Shown: positions 8,891 to 17,071 of the stretch, piece after piece
Layout of the letters: every line of letters begins with the position of its first letter
How positions within the stretch are numbered: the first letter of the stretch is position 1
Source of the DNA: Microbacterium sp. LWH7-1.2
GTDB taxonomy: Bacteria; Actinomycetota; Actinomycetes; Actinomycetales; Microbacteriaceae
Direction: 5' to 3'
Assembly (NCBI RefSeq): GCF_038397755.1
Contig: NZ_CP151637.1
Coordinates: forward strand, 620,001-684,000
DNA length: 64,000 nt
Notes under the pieces: model-generated
Seen by the model: only the letters and a program-made list of their open reading frames with translations
Told to the model about the DNA's origin: nothing
Databases searched by the model: none
Translations under genes and position numbers: made by a program

Positions 8891-8924
8891 GTCACACGTC
8901 GGAAACACGCGGGGCTCCTAGACT
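8891..8924 (+). promoter_or_regulatory. GlnR-like half-box and leaderless trmD promoter
   Basis: GTCAC (8891-8895), 6 bases, GAAAC (8902-8906) matches gTnAC-n6-GaAAC exactly and shares GGAAACACG with the narB box. The -10 TAGACT at 8919-8924 is 7 nt before the trmD ATG. The box could serve trmD or, from the other side, narK. Confidence 0.5.
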
Positions 8925-8931
8925 CGAAGGC

Positions 8932-9627
8932 ATGCGCGTCGACATCGTCACGATCTTCCCGACGTTCTTCGACGTGCTCGGCGTCTCGCTGATCGGGAAG
9001 GCCCGGGATCGGGGCATCCTCGACATGCACGTCCACGACCTGCGCGACTGGACACACGATCGCCACCGTACTGTCGACGACACCCCCTACGGAGGCGGCG
9101 CCGGCATGGTGATGAAGCCCGAACCCTGGGGTGAGGCCCTCGACCAGGTGCTGAGCGACGACGCCGTGCTGCTGGTGCCGTCGCCCGCCGGCGAGCTGTT
9201 CTCCCAGCCGATGGCGCGCGAGCTCGCCGGTGAGCAGCACCTCGTGTTCGCCTGCGGACGCTACGAAGGGATCGACCAGCGCGTCGTCGACCACTACTCC
9301 GCGCGCGGGCGGGTACGGCTCGTGAGCCTCGGAGACTATGTGCTCAACGGCGGAGAGGTCGCCGCGATGGCGGTGATCGAGGCCGTCTCGCGCCTGATCC
9401 CCGGCGTCGTCGGCAACCCTGACAGCCTTGTCGAGGAGTCGCACGAGCTCGGCCTTCTCGAGTACCCGAGCTATACGAAGCCCGCCGAGTGGCGGGGCCT
9501 CGAGGTTCCGCCGGTGCTGCTCAGCGGAAACCACGGTGCGATCGCGACGTGGCGGCACCAGCAGAGCCTCGAGCGAACGCGGGCGCACCGGCCAGACCTG
9601 CTGCGGGATCGGGATCCCGCAGCCTGA
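8932..9627 (+). CDS. trmD: tRNA (guanine37-N1)-methyltransferase TrmD
   Basis: 231 aa, opening [17 protein letters not shown], diagnostic for TrmD. The deep trefoil-knot SAM site is seen as [13 protein letters not shown] and [15 protein letters not shown]. TrmD places m1G37 in tRNAs reading CNN codons and prevents frameshifting. It has its own leaderless promoter and is isolated from its usual partners rimM and rplS, flanked by narK (divergent) and nnaR (convergent). Length is normal for the family. Confidence 0.97.
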   Translation: MRVDIVTIFPTFFDVLGVSLIGKARDRGILDMHVHDLRDWTHDRHRTVDDTPYGGGAGMVMKPEPWGEALDQVLSDDAVLLVPSPAGELFSQPMARELAGEQHLVFACGRYEGIDQRVVDHYSARGRVRLVSLGDYVLNGGEVAAMAVIEAVSRLIPGVVGNPDSLVEESHELGLLEYPSYTKPAEWRGLEVPPVLLSGNHGAIATWRHQQSLERTRAHRPDLLRDRDPAA

Positions 9628-9671
9628 GGGCGGACGGATGCCGCAAGCCGCTGAGGGTCCGACCCGCAGCG

Positions 9672-10808
9672 TCAGGCGGGTTCGATGACGTTGAGCCGGT
9701 AGCCGCGCTTCACCACGGTCTTCACGAGGTCCGGAACCCCCAGCGACTCGCGGAGCCGCGCGACGGCCATCTCCACGGCGTGGGTGTTCTCGCCCGATCG
9801 CGGAAGCGCCGCCTGCAGGCGAGGTCGCGACACGACGCCGCCGTGGGCGTCGAACAGCGCGGCCACGATGTCGGTGGCGCTGCGCGACAGGGGGATGTGG
9901 CGGCCGTCGAGCACGATGCCCGTGCTGCGCAGTTCGAGGCGTCCCGCCGAGGTCGCCAGCGACGCCGCGCCGCCCCCGCCGAAGTGCGTGACGACGGCCC
10001 TCACCAGCGAGCCGAGGCGACCGCGCTCGGCAATCAGCGGCCGAAGGCCGGCATCCTGCAGCGGTCCGGCGGTGATCGGTCCGACGGCGGCCATGAGCAG
10101 GCGCCCCTCCGCCTCGCGGTCGACGATCTCGTCGAGCACGCCCTCGCCCCGCGCGGCGGCGATCCACTCCGCGGCGCCGGGGGCGGACGTGAACAGGACC
10201 GCGTCCACCTCGCCCTGCGCCGCCGCGACGACGGAGCGCGACACTGCGGCGGGGTCCGGGGGAGGACCCCAGCGGTACACGGTGAGGCTCACCACGTCCG
10301 CGCCCGCGCCCTGGAACAGCTCGTCGAGGCCGTCGGCTCCCGAACCGTGATGCTGCACGGCGACGCGCTTGCCGGCGACGCCTCCGGCCAGGAGGAACTC
10401 TCCCAGCTCGGCCGAGGTCTCGGACTCCGCCACCCAGTCGGCGGTGAGGCCCGCCTGCTGGATCGCGCCGCGGGCCTTGGGCCCGCGCGCGACGATCTGG
10501 GCGCGCGACAGGGCGAGGTGGAGGTCGTCGAGGAGTCCGGCTTCGTCGGCGGCCTCCATCCAGCCGCGGAAGCCCACGCCGGTCGTCGCGACGACCACGT
10601 CGGGCTGCAGCGCGATGAGCTCGCGCGTCGCGGCGATCAGGGCGTCATCGTCGATGTGGGGCACGATCGTCAGCGCGGGCGCGTGCCGCACCTGCGCGCC
10701 GTGACGCTCGAGCGCGGCGGCAAGCTCCGAGGAGCGACGATCGACCGCGATGACGATCGTGCAGCCGTCCAGTGCGGCCGAGAGGGTGGGGCGGGGGGTG
10801 GAGCTCAA
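9672..10808 (-). CDS. nnaR: HemD-like/winged-helix nitrogen regulator, NnaR-type
   Basis: 378 aa from a TTG start that overlaps the cobA stop by 4 nt. Residues ~10-270 form two Rossmann-like lobes of the uroporphyrinogen-III synthase (HemD) fold. Residues ~285-378 form an OmpR-type winged helix (HAVEMAVARLRESLG, VVKRGYRLNV). This architecture is that of NnaR, reported in Streptomyces and mycobacteria to work with GlnR in activating nitrate and nitrite genes. Last gene of nirB-nirD-cobA-nnaR, so it probably senses or feeds back on siroheme supply. Whether it retains HemD activity cannot be read from the sequence. Confidence 0.85.
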   Translation of the reverse strand: MSSTPRPTLSAALDGCTIVIAVDRRSSELAAALERHGAQVRHAPALTIVPHIDDDALIAATRELIALQPDVVVATTGVGFRGWMEAADEAGLLDDLHLALSRAQIVARGPKARGAIQQAGLTADWVAESETSAELGEFLLAGGVAGKRVAVQHHGSGADGLDELFQGAGADVVSLTVYRWGPPPDPAAVSRSVVAAAQGEVDAVLFTSAPGAAEWIAAARGEGVLDEIVDREAEGRLLMAAVGPITAGPLQDAGLRPLIAERGRLGSLVRAVVTHFGGGGAASLATSAGRLELRSTGIVLDGRHIPLSRSATDIVAALFDAHGGVVSRPRLQAALPRSGENTHAVEMAVARLRESLGVPDLVKTVVKRGYRLNVIEPA

Positions 10809-11578
10809 AGGACGATGTCACCTGCCAGTTGGGGGTCGGGAAGCAGCAGCCCGGCGCGAGCGACCTCGCCGACCACGATGACCGCGGGATTGCGCACGCC
10901 GGCGAGGCCCGCGTCGACCACGACAGACCCCAGGGTACTGCGGGTCGTGCGCTGATCGCGGTGGTGGCCGCGCTCGACGATCGCGACGGGGCGATCGGCC
11001 GGCACCCCGGCGTGCAAGGCGTCTGACACGATGCGCGGCAGGGCGCCGACGCCCATGAGGATGACCGTCGTCACGGAGTCGTCACGGAGAGCCGCGAGCG
11101 TGGCCTCGGTCACCTCCGAGGGGCCGTTCATGATGTGCACCGCCCCCGCGACACCGCGATGGGTGATCGGGATGCCGGCGGCCTGGGGCACCGCGACGGC
11201 GCTCGAGATGCCGGGCACGACGTCGACGGGAATGCCCGCCGCGAGGCACGCGGCCACCTCCTCGCCGCCGCGGCCGAAGACGAAGGGGTCGCCGCCCTTG
11301 AGGCGCACCACGCGCTTGCCCGCGCGGGCGCGGTCGACGAGCAGCTCGTTGATCTCGTCCTGCGGGACCGGGTGGTGGCCGGGGAGCTTGCCCACGTCGA
11401 TGATCTCGACGTCGGGGCCCACGTGGTCGCGGATGTCGGTCGGACCGAGCCGGTCCATGACGACGACCTCCGCCCGCGTCAGTAGACGCCATGCGCGCAG
11501 CGTGAGCAGATCGATGGGACCGGGGCCGCCGCCGATGAGGTCGACGCGCCCGACGGTGCTCTTCGCCCGCCCGCTCAT
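10805..11578 (-). CDS. cobA: Uroporphyrinogen-III C-methyltransferase
   Basis: 257 aa. VDLIGGGPGPIDLLTLRA, VVRLKGGDPFVFGRGGEE and PGISSAVAVPQAAGIPITHR are the classic SUMT signatures. It methylates uroporphyrinogen III twice with SAM to give precorrin-2, the first step to siroheme, the cofactor of NirB. It overlaps nirD by 4 nt (ATGA) and nnaR by 4 nt. No precorrin-2 dehydrogenase/chelatase domain is fused, so that step must be encoded elsewhere. Confidence 0.95.
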   Translation of the reverse strand: MSGRAKSTVGRVDLIGGGPGPIDLLTLRAWRLLTRAEVVVMDRLGPTDIRDHVGPDVEIIDVGKLPGHHPVPQDEINELLVDRARAGKRVVRLKGGDPFVFGRGGEEVAACLAAGIPVDVVPGISSAVAVPQAAGIPITHRGVAGAVHIMNGPSEVTEATLAALRDDSVTTVILMGVGALPRIVSDALHAGVPADRPVAIVERGHHRDQRTTRSTLGSVVVDAGLAGVRNPAVIVVGEVARAGLLLPDPQLAGDIVL

Positions 11579-11973
11579 CGCTCGCCGTCCCAGCGGACCA
11601 GCACGTGCCCGGCGTCGACGGTCACCGGCCAGACGTGCAGGCTCTTCGGCTCCTTGCCCTGCGTGTCGAGGCAGACGCCGGTGCGCAGGTCGAAGACCTG
11701 CTTGTACATCGGCGAGGCGACCGTGGGGACGTCCTGCCGGGTGCCGACGATGCCGCGCGAGATGACGTGCGCGTGGCTGTAGGGGTCGAGGTTCGAGACG
11801 GCGTGGACGCGGCCCGCCGACCCGTCGGGGCCGTGCAGGAGGAACAGCGCGATCTGCGTGCCGCCGAGGAGCGCCGCGCGACCGCGCTCCACCTCGAGGT
11901 CGTCCAGAGCGCACACGCGCACCCATCCGTCGGGGGCGGTGTATTCGTCCGTCTGCGGCTCGACGAGGGTCAT
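11575..11973 (-). CDS. nirD: Nitrite reductase (NAD(P)H) small subunit
   Basis: 132 aa with a Rieske-like fold lacking the iron ligands, as usual for NirD; DPYSHAHVISRGIVG and PMYKQVFDLRTGVCLD are family motifs. It partners NirB in the cytoplasmic six-electron reduction of nitrite to ammonium. It overlaps the nirB stop and the cobA start by 4 nt each, implying translational coupling. Confidence 0.95.
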   Translation of the reverse strand: MTLVEPQTDEYTAPDGWVRVCALDDLEVERGRAALLGGTQIALFLLHGPDGSAGRVHAVSNLDPYSHAHVISRGIVGTRQDVPTVASPMYKQVFDLRTGVCLDTQGKEPKSLHVWPVTVDAGHVLVRWDGER

Positions 11974-14549
11974 CGGCGCACCTCCAGGGTCGTTCCGGCG
12001 ATGAGCACGCGCGAGTCGGCGCGCTCATCCTCGGTGGCGGGTCGGGGCTGGCCGCGCTCGGCGGTGTATGCCAGCGAGGGGTCGGGCGTGGTCGGCGCGT
12101 TGACGAACGACGCGAACCGGCGGAGCTTCTCGGGGTCCTCGAGGGTCGCCTTCCACTCGTCCTCGTACGAGTCGAGATGGGCCGCCATCGCGGCGTCGAG
12201 GTCGGCGCAGATGCCGAGGCTGTCCTCGAAGATGACGTCGCGCAGACCTTCGATGCCGCCGTCCAGGTCCTCGAACCACGGCGCGGTGCGCTGAAGGCGA
12301 TCGGCGGTGAAGATGTAGTACATCAGGAACCTGTCGATGGCCGTGAGGAGCTCATCGTCGCTGAGTCCCTCGGCGAGCAGGACCGCGTGGCGGGGCGTGA
12401 AGCCGCCGTTGCCGCCGACGTACATGTTCCATCCCGCCTCGGTGGCGATGACGCCGACGTCCTTGCCGCGCGCCTCCGCGCACTCCCGCGCGCAGCCCGA
12501 GACGCCGAGCTTCAGCTTGTGCGGCGAGCGGAGGCCCCGGTAGCGCAGCTCGAGCTGCACCGCCATGCCGACCGAGTCCTGCACGCCGTACCGGCACCAC
12601 GTCGAGCCGACGCACGACTTCACCGTGCGCAGCGACTTGCCGTACGCGTGGCCGGACTCGAAGCCGGCGTCCACGAGCTGCTTCCAGATCTCGGGCAGCT
12701 GCTCGAGGCGGGCGCCGAACATATCGATCCGCTGGCCGCCCGTGATCTTCGTGTAGAGACCGAAGTCCTTCGCGACCTGGCCGATGACCAGCAGCCCCTC
12801 GGGCGTGATCTCACCGCCGGGGATGCGGGGGACCACCGAGTAGCTGCCGTCCTTCTGGAGGTTCGCCATCACGTGGTCGTTGGTGTCCTGCAGAGTGGCG
12901 TTCTCGCCTTCGAGCACGTGGCCCCTCACGAGCGTCGACAGGATGCTGGCGAGGGCCGGCTTGCAGATGTCGCAGCCCCGACCGGTGCCGAAGCGCTCGA
13001 TGACGGCGCTGAAGGTCTCAAGACCCGACACCCGCACGGCGTCGAACAGCTGGCGACGCGACATGTCGAAGTGCTCGCAGATCGCGTTGCTCAGCGCCGC
13101 TCCGGACTTCGCGAGCTCGGTGCCGACGATCTTCTTGACCATCATCACGCACGAACCGCACGCGGCCCCGGCCTTCGTGCAGGACTTGATGGCCGCGACA
13201 TCCGTGCAGCCCTCTTCGTGCACCGCGTGACGGATGGCCCCGGCCGTGACGCTGTTGCACGAGCACACGAGCGCCTCGTCGGGAAGGTCGCCGGTCGGTG
13301 CGGCGACGCCGCCCTCGGGCATGAGGTAGGCGGCCGGGTCACCCCCCAGCGCGCCGCCGACGAGCGGCCGGAGCGACCCGTACGCCGATGCGTCGCCGAC
13401 GAGGATGCCGCCGAGCAGCGTCTTGGCGTCGTCCGAGAGCACGAGCTTCTTGTAGACGCCGGCGACGGGATCGGCGTAGGTGACGTCCAGCGCGCCAGGC
13501 GTCTCGGCGAAGGCGTCGCCGAAGCTGGCCACATCCACGCCCGACAGCTTGAGCTTCGTCGACAGGTCGTAACCGGGGAAGGATGCCTCGCCACCGAGCA
13601 GGCGCGTCGCGGCGACCTCGGCCATGGCATAGCCGGGAGCAACGAGGCCGACGCACATTCCGTCGTAATTGGCGACCTCGCCGATCGCCAGCACGCGGGG
13701 ATCGGACGTCTGGCAGCCGGCGTCGATCAGCACGCCGCCGCGAGGGTGCACGTCGAGGCCTGCGGTGCGCGCGAGCTCGTCGCGGGGCCGCACGCCGACC
13801 GTGAACACGACGACGTCGGTGCGCTCGTAGGTGCCGTCGCGGAACTCGAGGCCCGTCACCTGCCCGGAACGGTCGGGGTCGAGGCGGGTGGTGACCGTCT
13901 CGGTCCTGACCGCGATGCCGCGCGACTCGATGAGACGACGCAGGGCGTTGCCGGCGGGGAGGTCCAGCTGCGCCGACATCAGCCGGTCGGAGGACTGGAC
14001 CACCGTGCAGTCGACGTCGAGGCCCTGCAGGGCGCCCGCGGCCTCGAGTCCGAGGAGTCCGCCGCCGATGACGGTGCCGACGAGCGGACGCCCGAGCTCG
14101 GCCGAGCGTCGCTGCACGAACTCCTCGAGCTTCTCGACGTCGTCGAGGGTGCGGTAGACGAAGCAGCCTTCGAGGCCGAAGCCGTCGACGGACAGACGTG
14201 CGGCGTAGGAGCCCGTCGCGAGGATGAGGCGGTCGTAGGCCACGCTCGTGCCGCTGCGCGTCGTCACGCGGCGTGCGCCGCGGTCGATGCGGGTGACGGC
14301 CTCGCCGCGGAGGAACCGCACGCGCTCGTCGTCGAGCACTGCGCGCTCGAGCTCGAGGTCTTCGGGAGAGGCGCCCGCGAAGAACCCGGTCAGTCCGACC
14401 CGGTCGTAGGGGTGGCGCTCCTCCTCGCCGATGAGCGTGATGCGCCACTCCTCGCCGGCCCGGCTGAGCAGGCTCTCGACGAAGCGGTGGGCGACCATGC
14501 CCGCGCCGACGATCACCACGTGGGTGCCGAGGGCAGGGGTCTCACTCAT
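11970..14549 (-). CDS. nirB: Nitrite reductase (NAD(P)H) large subunit
   Basis: 859 aa. Domains in order: FAD/NAD(P) pyridine-nucleotide reductase (THVVIVGAGMVAHRF, residues ~8-300), BFD-like [2Fe-2S] region (C429, C431, later CGSC), then the siroheme/[4Fe-4S] part with C646, C652, C686 and C690 in the C-x5-C...C-x3-C pattern. It reduces nitrite to ammonium. The start at 14549 is preferred because TACGGT lies 6 nt upstream (leaderless promoter) and the protein begins as in homologues. An in-frame ATG at 14627 with AGGAGG upstream would add 26 residues and is a real alternative. Confidence 0.95.
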   Translation of the reverse strand: MSETPALGTHVVIVGAGMVAHRFVESLLSRAGEEWRITLIGEEERHPYDRVGLTGFFAGASPEDLELERAVLDDERVRFLRGEAVTRIDRGARRVTTRSGTSVAYDRLILATGSYAARLSVDGFGLEGCFVYRTLDDVEKLEEFVQRRSAELGRPLVGTVIGGGLLGLEAAGALQGLDVDCTVVQSSDRLMSAQLDLPAGNALRRLIESRGIAVRTETVTTRLDPDRSGQVTGLEFRDGTYERTDVVVFTVGVRPRDELARTAGLDVHPRGGVLIDAGCQTSDPRVLAIGEVANYDGMCVGLVAPGYAMAEVAATRLLGGEASFPGYDLSTKLKLSGVDVASFGDAFAETPGALDVTYADPVAGVYKKLVLSDDAKTLLGGILVGDASAYGSLRPLVGGALGGDPAAYLMPEGGVAAPTGDLPDEALVCSCNSVTAGAIRHAVHEEGCTDVAAIKSCTKAGAACGSCVMMVKKIVGTELAKSGAALSNAICEHFDMSRRQLFDAVRVSGLETFSAVIERFGTGRGCDICKPALASILSTLVRGHVLEGENATLQDTNDHVMANLQKDGSYSVVPRIPGGEITPEGLLVIGQVAKDFGLYTKITGGQRIDMFGARLEQLPEIWKQLVDAGFESGHAYGKSLRTVKSCVGSTWCRYGVQDSVGMAVQLELRYRGLRSPHKLKLGVSGCARECAEARGKDVGVIATEAGWNMYVGGNGGFTPRHAVLLAEGLSDDELLTAIDRFLMYYIFTADRLQRTAPWFEDLDGGIEGLRDVIFEDSLGICADLDAAMAAHLDSYEDEWKATLEDPEKLRRFASFVNAPTTPDPSLAYTAERGQPRPATEDERADSRVLIAGTTLEVRR

Positions 14550-14555
14550 GCCGTC

Positions 14556-14609
14556 ACCGTACGCGGGTGATGTTGCAGCAGCGTCAGCGTCATGTTTCCG
14601 GCTGTTGAC
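14556..14609 (-). promoter_or_regulatory. Candidate GlnR-like box and leaderless promoter of nirB
   Basis: On the minus strand GTCAA (14609-14605), 6 bases, GAAAC (14598-14594) matches the GlnR half-box with one mismatch. The -10 TACGGT (14561-14556) is 6 nt before the ATG. The box ends 44 nt before the start; the narB box ends 45 nt before its start. Confidence 0.45.
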
Positions 14610-14722
14610 ACGGTCGCGGTGGGCCATGGCTCCTCCTCTGTGGCGGACGTCTCGGTCACGCTGACGCTACGAGGGCGGTGTTTCACCTCCCGTGGGCGGC
14701 GATTACCCCGAGCGAACGTTTC

Positions 14723-14752
14723 TCTCACACCGTTCTGCGCAGCGTTGTGAGA
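14723..14752. promoter_or_regulatory. Inverted repeat between nirB and glgX
   Basis: TCTCACA (14723-14729) and TGTGAGA (14746-14752) form perfect 7-bp arms separated by 16 bp in the divergent intergenic region. It is a plausible dimer-binding operator; the regulator is unknown. Confidence 0.35.
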
Positions 14753-14814
14753 AGCGGGCGCTTACCGTGTCGATGCCGCACGCGCCACCCCGGGAGGCCT
14801 GTCACCGTCTCCCG

Positions 14815-14820
14815 CTAGGG
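14815..14820 (+). promoter_or_regulatory. glgX -10 element
   Basis: TAGGGT lies 27 nt before the ATG. The predicted short leader contains a GGAG ribosome site 7 nt upstream of the start codon. Confidence 0.4.
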
Positions 14821-14847
14821 TGAAGGCCCCGCCGAAATGGAGCGTGA

Positions 14848-17061
14848 ATGCAGATCTGGCCCGGATCCCCCTACCCGCTTGGTGCGACCTTCGATGGAAG
14901 CGGCACCAACTTCGCTCTGTACAGCGAGGGGGCCGAACGCGTCGAGCTGTGCCTGTTCGACGAGGACGGCGGCGAGACCCGCGTCGAGCTCGTCGATGTG
15001 GACGCCTTCGTCCACCACGGATACGTTCCGTCCGTGCAGCCCGGCCAGCGCTACGGCTATCGCGTCCACGGCGACTACGACCCCTCGCAGGGCAAGAGAT
15101 TCAACCCGAACAAGCTCCTCCTCGACCCGTATGCCAAAGCCGTCGAGGGGCAGATCCAGTGGGGCCAGTCCGTCTTCGGCTATGACTTCGGCGATCCTGA
15201 CTCACGCAATGACGAGGACTCCGCCGCGCAGCAGATGATGGGCGTCGTCGTGAACCCGTACTTCGACTGGAGCGGAGACCGGCAGCCGAAGACGCCGTAT
15301 GCGGAGTCCTTCATCTATGAGGCGCACGTCCGAGGGCTCACCCAGCTGCATCCGTCCATCCCGGAGGACATCCGCGGGACGTACAGCGCCATCGCGCACC
15401 CCGCCATCATCGAGCACCTCCAGAAGCTCGGCGTGACGGCGATCGAGCTGATGCCGGTGCACCAGTTCGTCGACGACTCGGTGCTCGAGGAGAAGGGACT
15501 CTCGAACTACTGGGGCTACAACACGATCGCCTTCCTCGCCCCTCAGAACACCTATTCGTCGAGCGGACAGCGCGGCCAGCAGGTGCAGGAGTTCAAGGCG
15601 ATGGTCAAGGCGCTCCACGCCGCCGGAATCGAGGTGATCCTCGACGTCGTGTACAACCACACGGCCGAAGGGAACCATCTGGGACCCACCCTGTCGATGC
15701 GCGGCATCGACAACGAGGCCTACTACCGGCTGGAAGACGACGACAAGCGCTACTACACGGACTACACCGGCACCGGGAACAGCCTCAACGTCGGCAACCC
15801 GCACACGTTGCAGCTCATCATGGACTCGCTGCGCTATTGGGTGCTCGAGATGCATGTCGACGGCTTCCGGTTCGACCTCGCATCGACGCTCGCGCGCGAG
15901 TTCTACGAGGTCGACCGACTGGCGGCGTTCTTCGAACTCGTGCAGCAGGACCCGGTGGTGTCGCAGGTGAAGCTCATCGCGGAGCCGTGGGACGTCGGGC
16001 CGGGCGGCTACCAGGTCGGCAACTTCCCCCCGCAGTGGACCGAGTGGAACGGCAAGTATCGCGACACCGTGCGCGACTTCTGGCGGGGTGAACCGGCGAC
16101 GCTGGGGGAGTTCGCCTCGCGGCTCACCGGCTCGTCCGATCTGTATGAGCACTCCGGCCGGCGTCCCGTCGCATCCATCAACTTCGTCACGGCGCACGAC
16201 GGGTTCACCCTGCGCGATCTCGTCTCGTACAACGAGAAGCACAACGAGGCCAACGGGGAAGACAACCGCGACGGTGCCGACGACAACCGTTCGTGGAACG
16301 GCGGCGTCGAAGGACCGACGGACGACCCGGACGTCCTGGCGCTCCGCGCGCGCCAACAGCGCAACTTCATCGCAACGCTGCTGCTGTCGCAGGGAGTGCC
16401 GATGCTGCTGCACGGCGACGAGCTCGGCCGCACGCAACAGGGGAACAACAACGGCTACGCACAGGACAACGAGATCACGTGGGTGGACTGGTCGGCCCCC
16501 GATCAGCCGCTGGTCGAGTTCACGGCCGCCTTGGCACGCCTGCGCCGCGAGCACCCGACCTTCCGCCGGCGTCGCTTCTTCGACGGCCGTCCTGTGCGCC
16601 GCGAGGAGGGCGCGCCCATCCCGGACATCGCCTGGGCGCGTCCGGACGGGTCGCAGATGCAGCCCGAGGACTGGGACTCGGGCTTCGGGCGCGCGGTGGC
16701 CGTGTTCCTCAACGGCGACGGCATCCGGGAGCGGGATCGCCGCGGAGACCCGATCGCCGACGACCATTTCATCGTGCTGTTCAACGCGGGCGACGATGTG
16801 GTCGACTTCGTCATCCCCGACGTGGAGTTCAGCCCTGAATGGGATGTCATCGTCGACACCGCCGGCCTGCACGCGAACACCGCGCCGGTGGAGCCCGGCT
16901 CCACGCTGTCGGTGCCGGGGCGTTCCCTCATGGTGCTCCGCGAGCATGAGCTGCCGGAGCCCGAGATCGATCACTCGGTCGCCGCGTCGCTGGCCGTGAC
17001 GAGTGTCGCCGGCATCGACGAGGTCCCGGGCGCCGCCCCCCGTCCCGAGCTCTCCCGCTGA
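14848..17061 (+). CDS. glgX: Glycogen debranching enzyme GlgX/TreX (first copy)
   Basis: 737 aa. An N-terminal CBM48 domain (YPLGATFDGSGTNFALYS) is followed by a GH13 barrel with the nucleophile D343 (VDGFRFDLAS), acid/base E379 (LIAEPWDVG) and D451 (TAHDGFTL). It hydrolyses alpha-1,6 branches of glycogen to free maltooligosaccharides. It is followed after 10 bp by treY and then treZ, so the released chains are probably turned into trehalose (the TreX-TreY-TreZ route). A second glgX lies about 28 kb downstream. Confidence 0.95.
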   Translation: MQIWPGSPYPLGATFDGSGTNFALYSEGAERVELCLFDEDGGETRVELVDVDAFVHHGYVPSVQPGQRYGYRVHGDYDPSQGKRFNPNKLLLDPYAKAVEGQIQWGQSVFGYDFGDPDSRNDEDSAAQQMMGVVVNPYFDWSGDRQPKTPYAESFIYEAHVRGLTQLHPSIPEDIRGTYSAIAHPAIIEHLQKLGVTAIELMPVHQFVDDSVLEEKGLSNYWGYNTIAFLAPQNTYSSSGQRGQQVQEFKAMVKALHAAGIEVILDVVYNHTAEGNHLGPTLSMRGIDNEAYYRLEDDDKRYYTDYTGTGNSLNVGNPHTLQLIMDSLRYWVLEMHVDGFRFDLASTLAREFYEVDRLAAFFELVQQDPVVSQVKLIAEPWDVGPGGYQVGNFPPQWTEWNGKYRDTVRDFWRGEPATLGEFASRLTGSSDLYEHSGRRPVASINFVTAHDGFTLRDLVSYNEKHNEANGEDNRDGADDNRSWNGGVEGPTDDPDVLALRARQQRNFIATLLLSQGVPMLLHGDELGRTQQGNNNGYAQDNEITWVDWSAPDQPLVEFTAALARLRREHPTFRRRRFFDGRPVRREEGAPIPDIAWARPDGSQMQPEDWDSGFGRAVAVFLNGDGIRERDRRGDPIADDHFIVLFNAGDDVVDFVIPDVEFSPEWDVIVDTAGLHANTAPVEPGSTLSVPGRSLMVLREHELPEPEIDHSVAASLAVTSVAGIDEVPGAAPRPELSR

Positions 17062-17071
17062 GAGGACCGCC

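Noticed and set aside
12177..14570. A 797-codon open frame antisense to nirB
   Set aside because: Same artefact: no motif, and the opposite strand encodes complete NirB with all its iron ligands.
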